Positions 1-6,122 of a stretch of 54,556 nucleotides of DNA are shown here, piece after piece. The stretch is taken from positions 93,486 through 148,041 of the forward strand of contig JAKALO010000001.1 of NCBI GenBank assembly GCA_021824125.1. Direction: 5' to 3'. A program made the translations under genes and the position numbers. The notes under the pieces are model-generated. The model saw only the letters and a list, made by a program, of their open reading frames with translations, ran no database searches and was not told the DNA's origin. Numbering within the stretch: position 1 is the stretch's first letter; the number at the start of each line of letters is the position of its first letter. The stretch is from Deltaproteobacteria bacterium. GTDB taxonomy: Bacteria; Desulfobacterota; Deferrimicrobia; Deferrimicrobiales; Deferrimicrobiaceae.

Positions 1-98
1 CAGGTTCATTCCTCCCCCCCCCCCCCAAACACGGCGAAACTGCTTCTTCAGGGTTTCTTGTCGGAAGATCGGGGAGGAAACCTTAACAAAAGTAGCGG

Positions 99-127
99 TT
101 GGTTTTCGACGGTCCCAAGTGTATAAG
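99..127 (+). promoter_or_regulatory. Possible promoter of tRNA-Leu
   Basis: A -10-like TATAAG (122-127) lies 17 nt after a weak -35-like TTGGTT (99-104), about 55 nt before the tRNA. The -10 matches the sigma70 consensus at 5 of 6 positions and the -35 at only 3 of 6. The rest of 1-181 shows no gene; it carries a run of 13 C (14-26). Confidence 0.35.
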
Positions 128-181
128 AAAATACTGCGGGCGGTCCCGGGAGAGCCTATTTACCGGGGCGCCCCATCCGGC

Positions 182-268
182 GCCGGAGTGGTGGAACTGG
201 CAGACGCGCGGGACTCAAAATCCCGTGTCCGCAAGGACGTGGGGGTTCGACCCCCCCCTCCGGCACCA
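182..268 (+). tRNA. tRNA-Leu (anticodon CAA)
   Basis: This 87-nt class II tRNA carries leucine and reads UUG codons. The acceptor stem GCCGGAG (182-188) pairs with CTCCGGC (258-264), followed by A and an encoded CCA (266-268). The anticodon stem CGGGA/TCCCG encloses the loop CTCAAAA, with anticodon CAA at 216-218. A long variable arm with its own stem (GTCC/GGAC) precedes the T arm (GGGGG, TTCGACC, CCCCC), as expected for leucine. It stands alone and is followed by a strong terminator hairpin. Its 3' half is repeated in inverted orientation just downstream. Confidence 0.97.
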
Positions 269-340
269 GCGAAATCCAAAGGGCCAGGACAAAATCCTGG
301 CCCTTATCATTTTCGCTGGTGCTCATGGGGGGGGTCGAAC
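245..340. repeat. Large palindrome: inverted copy of the tRNA-Leu 3' end
   Basis: The 14 bases at 245-258 (T loop and 3' T stem of tRNA-Leu) are perfectly complementary to 327-340, and 265-274 (CCA end plus flank) to 311-320. The 6 bases between these arms mostly do not match (259-264 against 321-326). The terminator hairpin sits at the centre. The right arm reads on the minus strand like a degenerate tRNA 3' end finishing in CACCA, but no tRNA body follows it. Confidence 0.8.
281..311 (+). terminator. Rho-independent terminator of tRNA-Leu
   Basis: A perfect 9-bp stem GGGCCAGGA (281-289) / TCCTGGCCC (295-303) with loop CAAAA is followed by a T-rich stretch (TTATCATTTT). It lies 12 nt after the tRNA 3' end. 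Confidence 0.8.
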
Positions 341-414
341 GGGCGAGGGGCGCCGACCGAATAGTGAGGATCAGCCCGACCTTGCGGAGCGCATCAGGCG
401 GGCGAGTTAAGGAA

Positions 415-723
415 TCAGAATCTGGTTGCGCGGATGAGCAGTTCCTGGTGGGGTTTCAGGTCGCCCTCCTCCGCACGCACGAGACGGTAGAAGGCGCAGT
501 TGAAACAGGTCTCCATCTTCTGGGCGAATTTTCCGCTGGCCATCCCCTCGACGCACTCGGTTCCGGCGATGACCCAACAGGCACGGCCGGCGTTTATCCC
601 CCCGTGCACGCCGTCCAACCTGTTTTCGGTCGCGGCCGAGCATACGTTCCCGTTAGTGCTTGCGGGACCACGGTTGCACCGCATCACTTCCCAGCAATTC
701 CTCTTCGAATTTTCTTTATCCAT
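415..723 (-). CDS. Two-CW-type cysteine-rich small protein
   Basis: The 102-residue product carries seven cysteines (C10, C16, C28, C49, C57, C73, C76) and two Cys-Trp units, NCWEVMRC and ACWVIAGTEC. This matches the pattern I know from small 'two-CW' proteins and modules of deltaproteobacteria, where the cysteines probably bind zinc or an iron-sulfur centre. There is no signal peptide or membrane segment, so it should be cytoplasmic. The ATG at 723 lacks a strong ribosome site, and an AT-rich stretch upstream (724-780) may hold its promoter. It stands alone with no operon partner. The family assignment rests on the CW spacing only and the function is unknown. Confidence 0.65.
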   Translation of the reverse strand: MDKENSKRNCWEVMRCNRGPASTNGNVCSAATENRLDGVHGGINAGRACWVIAGTECVEGMASGKFAQKMETCFNCAFYRLVRAEEGDLKPHQELLIRATRF

Positions 724-810
724 ATTTGATAACGCCTACTGTACCTTATTTTAATGAATTTATTTCAATTTAATGGATGGCTTGATATCGGGGGCGGAAA
801 ATGCGTGCGG

Positions 811-1251
811 TCAGGAGGCGGATCGTGCATGAGAACCATTGAAATCGTCAAGGAAAGTCCCGGTTGTGGTTTTAGGCGATTCATCCTTGAATCCCGACTT
901 GTAATTGGTGCTTTTCCCGTCGACATGGACGATATACCGGTCGACGTTTTTACCGAGTAACCTTTCCGGCAACCAGCACACCGGTATGTAATCGTTCATG
1001 CGACGATTGTTTCTGACCACAACGCCACCGTGATTTCCCCTGTCCACCCGGAATTCCCCGCGTTCCGACAGGCGATACTCCACTCCATAGTTGGACCCTT
1101 CGGGGACATGGAACCTCAACCTGTAGAGGGACAGCGACCTGACGCGTGGGGGGGTTTTTACCGAGACCGTTCCACCCTGGATGAATATCGTTTGCGAGGC
1201 GGGAGTCGGGATCAGAAATCCCCTGATACCCTCAACGATGGCGTTTAACAT
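811..1251 (-). CDS. Hypothetical protein, unrecognised
   Basis: This 146-codon frame starts with ATG at 1251, preceded by a modest AGGT about 10 nt upstream. I recognise no family. The product is basic, rich in short beta-like stretches (for example FHVPEGSNYGVEYRLSE) and in Asn, Arg, Gly and Val. It has a single Cys and no signal peptide or transmembrane segment. The last 30 or so residues are Ser/Thr/Lys-rich and probably disordered. Base composition is less GC-rich than the surrounding core genes, which could mean recent acquisition. Shorter plus-strand frames overlap it, but their products look like noise. That it is a real gene is likely but not certain. Confidence 0.5.
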   Translation of the reverse strand: MLNAIVEGIRGFLIPTPASQTIFIQGGTVSVKTPPRVRSLSLYRLRFHVPEGSNYGVEYRLSERGEFRVDRGNHGGVVVRNNRRMNDYIPVCWLPERLLGKNVDRYIVHVDGKSTNYKSGFKDESPKTTTGTFLDDFNGSHARSAS

Positions 1252-1494
1252 ATCCGGGTACCTAGCAATATTTGTTCCCGCACCGTGTTTTGTGCAACCA
1301 CTTAAAATATTACGCTATTATTTTTAAAAAGTCTCGCGCAATGACAACCTTTTTTTCTCCTTTCGAGAAAGAATTTTCCTCCCGTCCACCGGAATTGCTC
1401 ACCCTCCTCCCCGCATAAGAGAGGTGCAAACCGAAACAAAAAGTGCGAAAATTTCCGGGTCGGATGGCAAAACACTCCTTTGGGGGCGCAATTC
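1252..1494. other. AT-rich intergenic region between divergent genes
   Basis: These 243 bases lie between the unrecognised minus-strand gene and ilvE. They contain AT-rich tracts (about 1300-1330) suited to promoters in either direction, but no -35/-10 pair that I would assign with confidence. No ORF in it looks real. Confidence 0.5.
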
Positions 1495-2568
1495 ATGGAT
1501 ATTTCCGTTCACCTTGCGGCTGAATCACAGAGAAAGCGGAGGCCGGCCGACGATTCGTCCCTGGGGTTCGGGAAGATCTTTTCCGACCACATGTTCCTGA
1601 TGGAGTATTCGAACGGACCGGGTTGGCACAACGCGAGGGTGGTCCCGTACGGGCCGCTTTCCCTGGACCCCGCCGCCATGGTCCTGCATTACGGCCAGGA
1701 GATCTTCGAGGGACTCAAGGCATACCGCGGAGCCGGGGAATCGATCTGCCTTTTCCGCCCCAGGATGAACTTCGAACGGCTGAACCGATCCGCCGCACGC
1801 CTCTGCATGCCGGAAATCCCGCCGGATGACCAGATTGAAGCGGTATCGGCGCTCGTCCGCGCGGACCGGGACTGGATTCCGTCGTCCCGCGGCACCTCCC
1901 TGTACATCCGGCCGGTAGTGATGGCCACGGAACCCGCGCTCGGCGTCCGCCCGGCGGCGGAGTACCTGTATTTCATCATCGCAGGACCCGTGGGGAACTA
2001 CTATTCCAGGGGATTCGATCCGGTCCGGATCCTCGTGGAGCAGCGTTTCGTCCGGGCCGCGAGGGGCGGCGTGGGGGAAGCCAAGACAGGGGGCAACTAC
2101 GCGGCCAGCCTGCTCGCGGCGAAAAAGGCCAAGGAGAAGGGGTACGACCAGGTGCTCTGGCTCGACGCCGGACGACTGGAATACGTCGAGGAGGTCGGGA
2201 CTATGAACATCTTTTTCGTGATGGACGACGAACTCGTCACTCCTCCCCTCACCGGATCGATCCTGCCCGGCGTCACCCGGGATTCCGTTCTCCGACTCGC
2301 GCGTGAATGGGGATGGAAGGTTTCCGAACGCCCCATAGGCATCGAGGAGGTTCGAAAAGCGGCAGCCGACGGTTCGATGCGGGAGGTGTTCGGAACGGGC
2401 ACCGCGGCCGTCATATCCCCTGTCGGGTCCTTGAGCTACAAGGGGGAGGAGATCACTATCGGCGGCGGACGGATGGGGGAAGTGGCCGGGAAACTTTACG
2501 CCGAAATCACCGGAATTCAGTATGGCGAGGTGCCGGACCGTTACGGGTGGGTGCACAAGGTCGCCTGA
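1495..2568 (+). CDS. ilvE: Branched-chain amino acid aminotransferase
   Basis: This PLP enzyme transfers the amino group between glutamate and the 2-keto acids of valine, leucine and isoleucine, the last step of their synthesis. The 357-residue length and the sequence place it in the larger (eukaryote-like BCAT, about 360 aa) branch of fold-type IV aminotransferases rather than the 300-aa E. coli type. The catalytic lysine sits in GEAKTGGNYAAS (about K197), and the substrate-side motif HYGQEIFEGLKAYR is intact near residue 65. The ATG at 1495 is preceded by a GGGGG run at 1482-1486. An in-frame TTG at 1480 is possible but has no ribosome site. It is a single-gene unit. Confidence 0.93.
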   Translation: MDISVHLAAESQRKRRPADDSSLGFGKIFSDHMFLMEYSNGPGWHNARVVPYGPLSLDPAAMVLHYGQEIFEGLKAYRGAGESICLFRPRMNFERLNRSAARLCMPEIPPDDQIEAVSALVRADRDWIPSSRGTSLYIRPVVMATEPALGVRPAAEYLYFIIAGPVGNYYSRGFDPVRILVEQRFVRAARGGVGEAKTGGNYAASLLAAKKAKEKGYDQVLWLDAGRLEYVEEVGTMNIFFVMDDELVTPPLTGSILPGVTRDSVLRLAREWGWKVSERPIGIEEVRKAAADGSMREVFGTGTAAVISPVGSLSYKGEEITIGGGRMGEVAGKLYAEITGIQYGEVPDRYGWVHKVA

Positions 2569-2792
2569 AGGAATCCATTCGCGCCGAATGCCCACATCCA
2601 TTGCGCGTTTTTTACCAGTTTCGGAGCGCGATTCCACCGCCTTCCCGGCAACTGATTGAAATTTAAAGATGTAATAAGCTATGCCCCTTCTGGCACCGAC
2701 CTTGCTGTGAAGTGAACCGTAGCGGATGCGCAGCGTGGAATCGCGGCGTTTCCCTGCCCCTGGCCGGAGGGTTAACCAAATTTCACCCCCAA
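2569..2792. other. Intergenic region between convergent ilvE and yggU
   Basis: I see no gene here. The only structure is the long inverted repeat at its right end (2763-2805), listed separately. Confidence 0.6.
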
Positions 2793-2805
2793 TTAACCCT
2801 CCGGC
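2763..2805. terminator. Inverted repeat between convergent genes
   Basis: A perfect 13-bp inverted repeat (2763-2775 with 2793-2805, arm GCCGGAGGGTTAA) encloses a 17-nt loop. It lies between the ends of ilvE (plus) and yggU (minus). The TAA stop of yggU is inside the right arm. No T-run follows on either strand, so it may act as a bidirectional 3'-end stabiliser rather than a classic terminator. Confidence 0.5.
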
Positions 2806-3170
2806 ACCCCTTTCCCCGTAAGGTTCGACCCGACCCCATCGGCGCCCCGTGGCTTGACGCGTTGAGAAACTCGGGCCAGGCGCCGGGAAAGTTCCTCCTC
2901 CGTAAACCCGTGGATCCGTACGATTTTCCGTCTGCCGCGCAACCCGGTCACGAACTCCACCTGCCTGCGGGGGATTCCGAGCGTCCTCGAGAGAAACAGG
3001 ACAAGAGCCTCGTTCGCCCTGTTATCCAGGGGCGGCGCCGTGAGACGGATTCGAGCGAACCCTTCCGAAAAATCCGCCACTTCTTCCTTCGAGGAACGGG
3101 GCAGCACGTGAACGGAGAGCGTCGCGCAGGCGTTGGCCGGTGCTTTTTCCCCCTCCCGGGGCTTCTTCAC
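2793..3170 (-). CDS. yggU: YggU/DUF167 family protein
   Basis: The 125-residue product matches the small DUF167 (YggU) family through the segment ARIRLTAPPLDNRANEAL (about 40-57) and the following FLSRTLGIPRRQVEFVTG, where the family carries its conserved core. The molecular role of the family is unknown. The GTG start at 3170 overlaps the stop of yggT by four bases (GTGA), the arrangement usually seen for translational coupling. A longer in-frame reading upstream is possible but would run through yggT. About 20 residues at the C-terminus are beyond the usual domain, and the stop lies in an inverted repeat. The pairing with yggT, proC and yggS is widely conserved in bacteria. Confidence 0.85.
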   Translation of the reverse strand: MKKPREGEKAPANACATLSVHVLPRSSKEEVADFSEGFARIRLTAPPLDNRANEALVLFLSRTLGIPRRQVEFVTGLRGRRKIVRIHGFTEEELSRRLARVSQRVKPRGADGVGSNLTGKGVPEG

Positions 3171-3466
3171 GGGATCCTGCTTGCAAGGTCGAAGAGCGTC
3201 CTCACGAGGAATCGCTGGAGGAACATGACGACCACGATCGCGACCATCGGCGAGAAATCGATGCTTCCCGCCATCAGGGGGAACTTCCTGCGCAGGAACG
3301 AAAGGACAGGTTCCGTGATCGAGTAAAGGGCCCGCACTATCGGGTTGTACGGGTCGGGGTTGACCCAGGAGAGCACCGCCCGGATGATGAGCACCCACAT
3401 GTACGCCCAGAGGGCATAATCCAGTATCGTGGCGACGGCAACCACAAGGTTTCTCATGACGAACAT
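3167..3466 (-). CDS. yggT: YggT family membrane protein
   Basis: The 99-residue product is a small integral membrane protein with two hydrophobic stretches (about 6-26 and 68-90) flanking the family signature in VLSWVNPDPYNPIVRALYSITEPVL written as separate pieces: VLSWVNPDP and ITEPVLSFLRRKFP. The family is linked to osmotic tolerance and, in some lineages, to division. The ATG at 3466 follows a good site (GAGGAG, 6 nt upstream); a second ATG at 3457 is less likely. It follows proC after 10 nt and overlaps yggU. Confidence 0.88.
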   Translation of the reverse strand: MFVMRNLVVAVATILDYALWAYMWVLIIRAVLSWVNPDPYNPIVRALYSITEPVLSFLRRKFPLMAGSIDFSPMVAIVVVMFLQRFLVRTLFDLASRIP

Positions 3467-3476
3467 AGCCTTCTCC

Positions 3477-4283
3477 TCACGCCGAAAGTTCCCGGCATCG
3501 CTGCCAGGCCGCGAACACCGCGTCGATAACCGCGCCGCGAAAAGCGCCCCGTTCCAGCGCGGCGATTCCCGCCGCCGTCGTTCCGCCCGGCGAGGTGACC
3601 ATGTCCTTAAGCTGCCCGGGATGCCTCCCGGATTCCCGAACCATCCTGGCGGCCCCCTCCACGGTGGAGGACGCCAGGAGGATCGCCTCGTCCCTCCCCA
3701 TCCCGCTGCGGACCGCGCCGTCGGCAAGCGCCTCTATGAAGAGGAAAACGTAGGCGGGGCCGGAACCCGACAGGGCCGTCACGATATCGAGCATTTCCTC
3801 GCGCGCGAACTCGGCCACGGACCCGAAGGACGAAAAAATACCGCGGGCCATCGACTTCTGCTCGTCGGTGACGCCGGCCGCGAAGAAGATGCCCGTGCTC
3901 CCCATCCCCACCTGCGCGGGGGTGTTCGGCATCGCGCGCGCTACGCTGCCATCCTCCCCCAGCGCATCAAGGAAAAACCGTGTTTTCGCGCCCGCCGCGA
4001 TCGAGATGAAGAATTTTCCCCTTGTCTCCTCCCTCGGAATCTCCCGGAGCACTTCCGGCAGCGCCTGTGGCTTGACGGCGAACACGATCGTGTCGCCCGC
4101 GCGAAGCAGGTGCGTCAGCGTCGGCGAGCCGGCGACCCCGAAACGCCCGCAAAGCTCCTCGACCCTACCGGGACGGACATCCATCACGGAGATCTCGCCG
4201 GGCGGCAGCAGCTTCGCCCCCAGGATACCCCGGATCATCGCTTCCGCCATGTTCCCGGCCCCGATGAACCCCAATCCCTTCAT
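3477..4283 (-). CDS. proC: Pyrroline-5-carboxylate reductase
   Basis: This enzyme reduces 1-pyrroline-5-carboxylate with NAD(P)H, the last step of proline synthesis. The 268-residue length is typical. The N-terminal Rossmann motif GFIGAGNMAEAMIRG (5-19) is intact, followed by AVKPQALPEVL and the MPNTPAQVG segment. The C-terminal dimerisation domain carries the signature ALSGSGPAYVFLFIEALADG and TSPGGTTAAGI. It overlaps the end of yggS by four bases (ATGA). Confidence 0.96.
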   Translation of the reverse strand: MKGLGFIGAGNMAEAMIRGILGAKLLPPGEISVMDVRPGRVEELCGRFGVAGSPTLTHLLRAGDTIVFAVKPQALPEVLREIPREETRGKFFISIAAGAKTRFFLDALGEDGSVARAMPNTPAQVGMGSTGIFFAAGVTDEQKSMARGIFSSFGSVAEFAREEMLDIVTALSGSGPAYVFLFIEALADGAVRSGMGRDEAILLASSTVEGAARMVRESGRHPGQLKDMVTSPGGTTAAGIAALERGAFRGAVIDAVFAAWQRCRELSA

Positions 4284-4981
4284 CCCTGCCTCCTCGCGCG
4301 GCTCCCGAAGATGGCGGTCCCGACCCGGACCATCGTCGCCCCTTCCTCGATCGCGACCTCGAAATCGTTCGACATGCCCATGGACAGCTCGGTCATCCCC
4401 TCTCTCCCGGTCCCGGGACCCGAATGCCGTGCCAGAATCTCGCGAAGACGCGAAAAACCGGGACGGCTCTCCTCGGGGTCCTCAGTCATCGGCGGTATGG
4501 CCATGAGACCCGCCACGACGACACCATCAAGCCCCGCGGCGGCGGAAAGAAGATCCGGAAGCTCCTCCGGTGAAACCCCCGCCTTGCTCCCCTCGCCGGC
4601 GAGATTCACCTCGACGAGAACCGGCATCGTCTTCCCCGCCTCGACGCACCGGCGGGAGATGGCCGCCAGCAGGCCGGGTGAATCAACCGACTGTATCCAC
4701 CCGAAGAGGGAAACCGCCTTCCTGACCTTGTTCCCCTGGAGCTTTCCGATCAAGTGCCATTCGGCGTCGGGTACCCTCCCCGCTTTCCCCTCCGCCTCCT
4801 GGACGTAATTCTCGCCGAACACCCTCAAGCCCGCCTCGTATGCCTCGGCGACCCGTTCAGGGGGCTGGGTCTTGGTGACCGCGACCAGCCGGACCGCCGC
4901 GGGGGAACGGCCCGAACGCGCCGCCGCCCTGTCGATCCGCTCCAGGACCCGTGCCACGCGGTCCCTTATCGGCTCCTCCAC
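4280..4981 (-). CDS. yggS: YggS-type pyridoxal-phosphate homeostasis protein
   Basis: This protein of 233 residues has the fold III alanine-racemase barrel alone and binds pyridoxal 5'-phosphate through the lysine in RLVAVTKTQPPE (K37). Family motifs GENYVQEA, EWHLIGKLQGNK and LSMGMSNDFEVAIEEGAT (the phosphate-binding end) are all present. The known role is keeping PLP and 2-oxo acid/amino acid pools balanced rather than catalysis. It sits 4 bases downstream of maf and is coupled to proC by an ATGA overlap, a neighbourhood that recurs in many bacteria. Confidence 0.95.
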   Translation of the reverse strand: MEEPIRDRVARVLERIDRAAARSGRSPAAVRLVAVTKTQPPERVAEAYEAGLRVFGENYVQEAEGKAGRVPDAEWHLIGKLQGNKVRKAVSLFGWIQSVDSPGLLAAISRRCVEAGKTMPVLVEVNLAGEGSKAGVSPEELPDLLSAAAGLDGVVVAGLMAIPPMTEDPEESRPGFSRLREILARHSGPGTGREGMTELSMGMSNDFEVAIEEGATMVRVGTAIFGSRARRQG

Positions 4982-4985
4982 CGTC

Positions 4986-5615
4986 TCAGGGCTTCCTTTC
5001 GGCGAATTCGTACCACCCCGGTCCCTTGCCCGATACGGCCAGCAGCCCCGCCCGAAGCAGCATGGCGAGCGTCAGCGTCATGGGAAGGCCGACCACGTTG
5101 GTGAAGGAACCCGAGATCCGTTCGATCAGGAGGTTCCCCGACCCCTGCGCCGCGTAGGCCCCCGCCTTGTCGTCGCACTCGCCCGTCCTCGAGTATGCCG
5201 CGATCTCCTCCGCCGTGAGGTCCCGAAACCGGACACGGGTGGTCTCGCGCGCCTCGTCCCGATACCCGGACCCCGCAACGAGCAGACATACTGCAGTGTG
5301 CACCATGTGCTCGCGGCCCGCCAACAGGGAAAGCATGCGGCGCGCTTCCTTCCGGCCGGCAGGCTTCCCGAGTATATCCCCGCCCGCCACGACGATCGTG
5401 TCCGCGGAAAGGACGAACGCGGAAGGGTGGCGGAACGCAACCTCCTCCCCTTTTTCGCGGGCGGCCCGGCGAACGAACCGGAGGGGCGACTCCCCGGCCA
5501 GTGGAACCTCCTCGACCCGCGAGGGCACCACGCGGAACGGGACCCCGACCGCGCGTAGCAATTCCCGGCGGCGCGGGGAAGCGGATGCAAGTATCAGGCA
5601 CGGCGAAGGCGTCAC
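4986..5615 (-). CDS. maf: Maf-like nucleoside triphosphate pyrophosphatase
   Basis: Maf proteins hydrolyse non-canonical or dTTP/UTP-type nucleotides and influence septum formation. The 209-residue product begins with the family signature LILASASPRRRELL (7-20), continues with SADTIVV and GKPAGRKEA, and ends with the domain segment CDDKAGAYAAQGSGNLLIERISG. The start codon is GTG at 5615. A perfect TATAAT hexamer lies at 5624-5629 on the same strand, only about 8 nt before the start, so its transcript may have almost no leader. It leads the yggS-proC-yggT-yggU run. Confidence 0.93.
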   Translation of the reverse strand: MTPSPCLILASASPRRRELLRAVGVPFRVVPSRVEEVPLAGESPLRFVRRAAREKGEEVAFRHPSAFVLSADTIVVAGGDILGKPAGRKEARRMLSLLAGREHMVHTAVCLLVAGSGYRDEARETTRVRFRDLTAEEIAAYSRTGECDDKAGAYAAQGSGNLLIERISGSFTNVVGLPMTLTLAMLLRAGLLAVSGKGPGWYEFAERKP

Positions 5616-5623
5616 GGGACACC

Positions 5624-5629
5624 ATTATA
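5624..5629 (-). promoter_or_regulatory. -10 element upstream of maf
   Basis: The minus strand reads TATAAT here, a perfect -10 hexamer. Transcription from it should start about 5617, two bases before the GTG of maf at 5615. No convincing -35 box is visible 16-18 nt further upstream. Confidence 0.45.
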
Positions 5630-5659
5630 ACGGGACTGCCCGTGCGGCGACACCCTTCC

Positions 5660-5689
5660 TTGACCCGCGCGGACGTCCTGTGCTACAAG
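5660..5689 (+). promoter_or_regulatory. Probable promoter of yjbQ
   Basis: TTGACC (5660-5665, 5 of 6 matches) and TACAAG (5684-5689, 4 of 6) are separated by 18 nt and lie 22 nt before the yjbQ start. A ribosome site GGGAGAG follows at 5701-5707. Confidence 0.5.
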
Positions 5690-5711
5690 TGGGAAGCCGA
5701 GGGAGAGACAC

Positions 5712-6113
5712 ATGAATGTGAAAACGGTCACCGTTCGTACCGAAGCGGAACAGCAACTCGTCGACATCACGAGCACCGTGCGCCACGTGGTCCGCGAAAG
5801 CGGCGTCACGCGGGGCGCCTGCATGATCTTCATCCCCCACACCACGGCGGCGGTCACCATCAACGAAAACGCGGACCCGAACGTCCGGCGCGACCTCATC
5901 AACATCCTCGAGTCCATGGTTCCCAGCAAGGGTAACTACCTGCACACCGAGGGAAACGCGCACGCCCACGCGAAGGCGAGCCTGGTCGGCCCTTCCATCT
6001 CGTTGTTCGTCGAGGCCGGCCAACTGGTCCTGGGGACGTGGCAGGCGATCTTCCTGTGCGAATTCGACGGCCCCCGGACCCGGAACGTTCTCATCCGGGT
6101 CACACCCGCGTAG
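5712..6113 (+). CDS. yjbQ: YjbQ/UPF0047 family protein
   Basis: The 133-residue product is a YjbQ (UPF0047) protein. Members have been reported to have weak thiamine-phosphate synthase activity, but the physiological role is unsettled. The signature runs through FIPHTTAAVTINENADP (about 40-56), then the HTEGNAHAHAKAS histidine cluster and the terminal GPRTRNVLIRV. The ATG at 5712 follows GGGAGAG with good spacing; a GTG three codons later is unlikely. It is transcribed divergently from maf and convergently towards the radical SAM gene, 9 nt beyond its stop. Confidence 0.92.
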   Translation: MNVKTVTVRTEAEQQLVDITSTVRHVVRESGVTRGACMIFIPHTTAAVTINENADPNVRRDLINILESMVPSKGNYLHTEGNAHAHAKASLVGPSISLFVEAGQLVLGTWQAIFLCEFDGPRTRNVLIRVTPA

Positions 6114-6122
6114 CCTTTCCCG

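Noticed and set aside
245-340. Phage or island attachment site at tRNA-Leu
   Set aside because: The repeat is inverted, not direct, and there is no integrase or second direct copy in the window.
99-410. Reading frames across tRNA-Leu coding a protein with a WWNWQTRGTQN segment
   Set aside because: They translate the tRNA itself and its terminator, a familiar annotation artefact.
811-1248. Plus-strand frames opposite the unrecognised minus-strand gene
   Set aside because: They are shorter, broken into pieces, and have no start signals; the minus frame is longer and continuous.
1411-1470. GEMM-like (cyclic di-GMP) riboswitch upstream of ilvE, suggested by GTGCAAACC and GTGCGAAAA
   Set aside because: The helix between the two conserved blocks is missing and the second block does not match GACGCAAAG.
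1302-1496. 64-codon minus frame upstream of ilvE
   Set aside because: It covers the promoter region and has no ribosome site or similarity.
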